Shown piece by piece: positions 62,106-64,000 of a stretch of 64,000 bases of DNA. A program made the translations under genes and the position numbers. The stretch's first letter is position 1. Each line of letters starts with the position of its first letter. Under the pieces are notes generated by a model, which worked only from the letters and a program-made list of their open reading frames with translations, made no database searches and was not told the DNA's origin. Source of the stretch: Acaudatibacter sp963835495 (GTDB taxonomy: Bacteria; Pseudomonadota; Alphaproteobacteria; Caulobacterales; Caulobacteraceae); assembly GCA_963835495.1 (NCBI GenBank), contig CAWIFQ010000005.1, forward strand, positions 434,001 to 498,000, in the 5' to 3' direction.

Positions 62106-62878
62106 CTAGCCGTGCGCCTCCGTCGAGGGTCCCAAGACCCAGACCGAGAGGTCGGCGACAAGCTCGAAGCCGAGGCTTGTGTAGAGCGGCCGGCCTGCTT
62201 CGGTCGCGCCCAGGTAAAAGCGCCCCACGCCGCGACGCCGATAGTCGTCGATCACCTGGCTCAGCAGCGCGCGCCCCATGCCCTTGCGTTGATGTTCAGG
62301 TGGCGTGGCCATGAGCGTGATTCCCGCCGTATCGCCGGTCGGCGTCACGGAGACGGCGCCCATGGGTCCTTCGTCACCCCAGGCGATATAGGTCTCCACG
62401 ACAGCGGTCGGGGTGACGCAGACGTCGACGCAGCGGGCGATGACGTCGCGCGGCTCGTCGAAGGCGGCGGCGATCAGATCGCCTGCGATGCCGACCAACT
62501 CCGGGCCGAGTGCGCGGACGATGGTCGTGGGGCGGCTCGGTTGAAACGGAACGTCCGGCCGAAGCACCATGAGCGGCGCAGTTCCGACGGCGTGAAACCC
62601 AGCCGAGTCGCGACGGGCGCGAGGCCCTGGGCCACATGGGGGCTCACAACGGCCGTCAGCGGCGAGCCTCGTTCTTTCGCCCGCGCCGCCGATCGAACGA
62701 GAAACCCTTCGGCATCGGGATCGGCCCCCAGGGTCAGCCTATTGAAGTCTCCCAGCGGCTCGTCGGTCAGCGCCAGGACGCAGTTACGCGTCATGTGCAG
62801 TTCGAAGCCCGGCGCGGCGATCATCTGGGCGACGAGCGCACGCACGCAGAGCTGGATCAGCTCTTCGGTCTCGTCCAT
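62106..62878 (-). pseudogene. GNAT family acetyltransferase with N-terminal domain, frameshifted
   Basis: From ATG 62878 (an in-frame ATG at 62935 is an alternative) the N-terminal domain reads ELIQLCVRALVAQMIAAPGF and FLVRSAARAKERGSPLTAVV, then LAPVATRLGFTPSEL. The frame then breaks. One base missing between 62578 and 62579 restores a continuation APLMVLRPDVPFQPSRPTT that runs into the GNAT core with EHQRKGMGRALLSQVI (acetyl-CoA loop) and LYTSLGFELVADL. The repaired product is about 257 residues. It is a GNAT with a fused N-terminal domain of unknown function. Acceptor unknown. Confidence 0.7.
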
Positions 62879-62986
62879 CGGCCAGGCCCCCGGTCGCGCT
62901 GGCGAAGCTAAACCATCGTCCGGCCGGTCCGCCATCGGGCCAAACTCTTCCGCGCCGGCATTGCGCGATCGCGTTCGTTCATGCGA

Positions 62987-64000
62987 TCAGGGCGGCGTGT
63001 CCATCCGGGCGCCGGTGGCTGTCCGCCACGGCCACTGCATCGCGCCCTCGACTGTCAGCCGGCCGTAGCCCGCCTCGCCAGGCTGGTCGAAGCGCAGGAC
63101 CAGCTCCGGATCGTCGGCGCATTGAAACTCGGTCTGACTAAAGGGCTCGTATCGGCTATTCGGGACAGGAAACGGGGCGGTAAGCATGCCGTCAGCCGCC
63201 GCGATAGCGACCGGCCAGGGGCTCGCGTCCAGCTGATACAGCCCCGCGCAGCGCGCGAGCTCGTCCGCGGCGACGGATATGTTCGGACGCGCGGGGTGGT
63301 CTGGCAAGTCGAGCGCCCGACGCGTGAGGGCTAGCAGGGCGCGCTCCACCGGGAAGCTGTCGAGATTGGCGAGGACGACGGCGGTCAGGTCGTCCTCGGG
63401 GAAATGGGTCAGCATCGTCGCGAAGCCGTTGATGCCGCCCAGGTGCGTGATGGCGGTCCGGTCCCTGAATTTCAAACCGATGAGGCCGAACCCGTATTCG
63501 CTCAGCGACCCGTCATTGAGGCGAGCAGGTTCGATCATCGCGGCATACGACTGCGCTGATACGGCCCGACCGCTCCGCAGCGCATGGCTCCAGGTCAGGA
63601 GGTCGCCCACCGTCGAGCCTAAGGCGCCCGCCGCGTGGGGAAGCGTCATCGACATCGTGCGGGCGTTTTCGAGCCCTTTGGGGCCCAGGCTGTAGCCCCT
63701 GGCCCGCTTGGCGACGATCGGCTCGTCATACAGGTAGCGGGTCTGCCGCATGCCGAGCGGCCGGAAGAACCGCTCAAGCAGGAACGTCCTGTAAGCAGTC
63801 CCGGACAACGCTTCGATGACCGCGCCGAGGAGCACGTAGCCCGAGTTGGAGTAGAGATAGCGCTCTCCAGGCGCGAAGTCGGGCGGCAGGTTCTTGAAGA
63901 GCCCGATCACCTCGGCCAGCGTCAGATCGGACCGCTCCGGGAAGTCGGGCAGGCTGTTGAAGTTCTTGATCCCTGAGGTGTGGTTCAGGAGATGCCGGAT
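62987..64000 (-). CDS. Beta-lactamase-family serine hydrolase, 5' partial
   Basis: The frame is open to the window edge, so the N-terminus with the SxxK nucleophile is outside. Visible parts: IRHLLNHTSGI (typical of class C-like hydrolases), YLYSNSGYVLLGAVIEALSG (the YxN motif, Tyr in YSNSGY), FFRPLGMRQT and HLGGINGFATMLTHFPEDD (HxG-like). The protein resembles EstB/LACTB-type serine esterases rather than true beta-lactamases. A C-terminal domain of about 120 residues (PNISVAADELARCAGLYQL and on) looks like the lipocalin-like extension of the family. Function: an ester- or peptide-hydrolysing enzyme, exported status unknown. Confidence 0.85.
   Translation of the reverse strand: MRHLLNHTSGIKNFNSLPDFPERSDLTLAEVIGLFKNLPPDFAPGERYLYSNSGYVLLGAVIEALSGTAYRTFLLERFFRPLGMRQTRYLYDEPIVAKRARGYSLGPKGLENARTMSMTLPHAAGALGSTVGDLLTWSHALRSGRAVSAQSYAAMIEPARLNDGSLSEYGFGLIGLKFRDRTAITHLGGINGFATMLTHFPEDDLTAVVLANLDSFPVERALLALTRRALDLPDHPARPNISVAADELARCAGLYQLDASPWPVAIAAADGMLTAPFPVPNSRYEPFSQTEFQCADDPELVLRFDQPGEAGYGRLTVEGAMQWPWRTATGARMDTPP

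Overview
The window is a 64 kb piece of a GC-rich alphaproteobacterial chromosome. The best guess is a Caulobacterales-type organism, possibly Phenylobacterium-like. This rests on the overall gene set and style: NDUFA9- and NDUFAF5-like complex I factors, coq7, a GMC oxidoreductase, a Baeyer-Villiger monooxygenase, an ECF sigma factor paired with a YCII/DGPF protein, and dispersed GC-rich palindromic intergenic repeats. No 16S gene is present, so taxonomy is inferred. The window opens inside an NDUFA9-like gene and closes inside a serine hydrolase gene.

Layout. 0-5 kb: the NDUFA9-like gene, a frameshifted P-loop kinase, an NTF2-fold protein, a divergent pair of citrate-synthase-family genes (one with an N-terminal HTH), and a glutathione S-transferase behind a nested palindrome. 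5-8.4 kb: an NDUFAF5/BioC-like methyltransferase facing a plus-strand run of comF, glutaredoxin, nitrilase-like amidase and DUF1178. 8.5-11 kb: three tandem phage tail-collar-like proteins with an acetyltransferase and a DUF6916 protein, without other phage genes. 11-17.7 kb: a patatin/cNMP-binding phospholipase, a fatty acyl-CoA synthetase, and a three-gene ABC-2 exporter. 17.7-23.5 kb: a response regulator, an amidohydrolase, a nitronate monooxygenase-like flavoprotein, a cytochrome c, a GMC oxidoreductase and an L,D-transpeptidase. 23.5-30 kb: a double-domain retropepsin-like protein, a ClpX-type zinc-finger/HTH regulator with three tandem operators, a pentapeptide-repeat protein, a secreted protein, and a PhyH dioxygenase plus Baeyer-Villiger monooxygenase. 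30-36.5 kb: thiC with a TPP riboswitch, DUF6491, two TPR paralogues, and the YCII/ECF sigma/NTF2 module. 36.6-41.5 kb: a 2-hydroxyacid dehydrogenase and a polytopic membrane protein, then a glycosyltransferase, methyltransferase and GtrA run. 41.7-50 kb: transporters (two MFS, TauE, LysE), two response regulators, a sulfotransferase/Asp-hydroxylase divergent pair, an alpha/beta hydrolase and tRNA-Leu(CAA). 50-64 kb: FAH, a YqaA-like protein, dsbB-coq7-GNAT, small His-rich secreted proteins, a PQQ dehydrogenase, an Nramp-like transporter, uppP, MFS, GNAT and the serine hydrolase.

How the genes relate. Most are ordinary chromosomal housekeeping or catabolic genes in short operons. The most regulation-rich spots are: the ECF module, where one motif (TGTCGG, 17 bp, CGTC) stands before both the YCII gene and the NTF2-fold gene; the zinc-finger/HTH gene, preceded by three GTCAGG-N5-CCTGAC palindromes; the AT-rich divergent promoter between the citrate synthases; and the thiC riboswitch.

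Quality note. At least thirteen single-base frameshifts interrupt otherwise well-conserved genes. Nine fall between 20.9 and 29.1 kb, and all nine are +1. This looks more like local sequence error than gene decay, so broken genes are described as if repaired and their shift positions are given.
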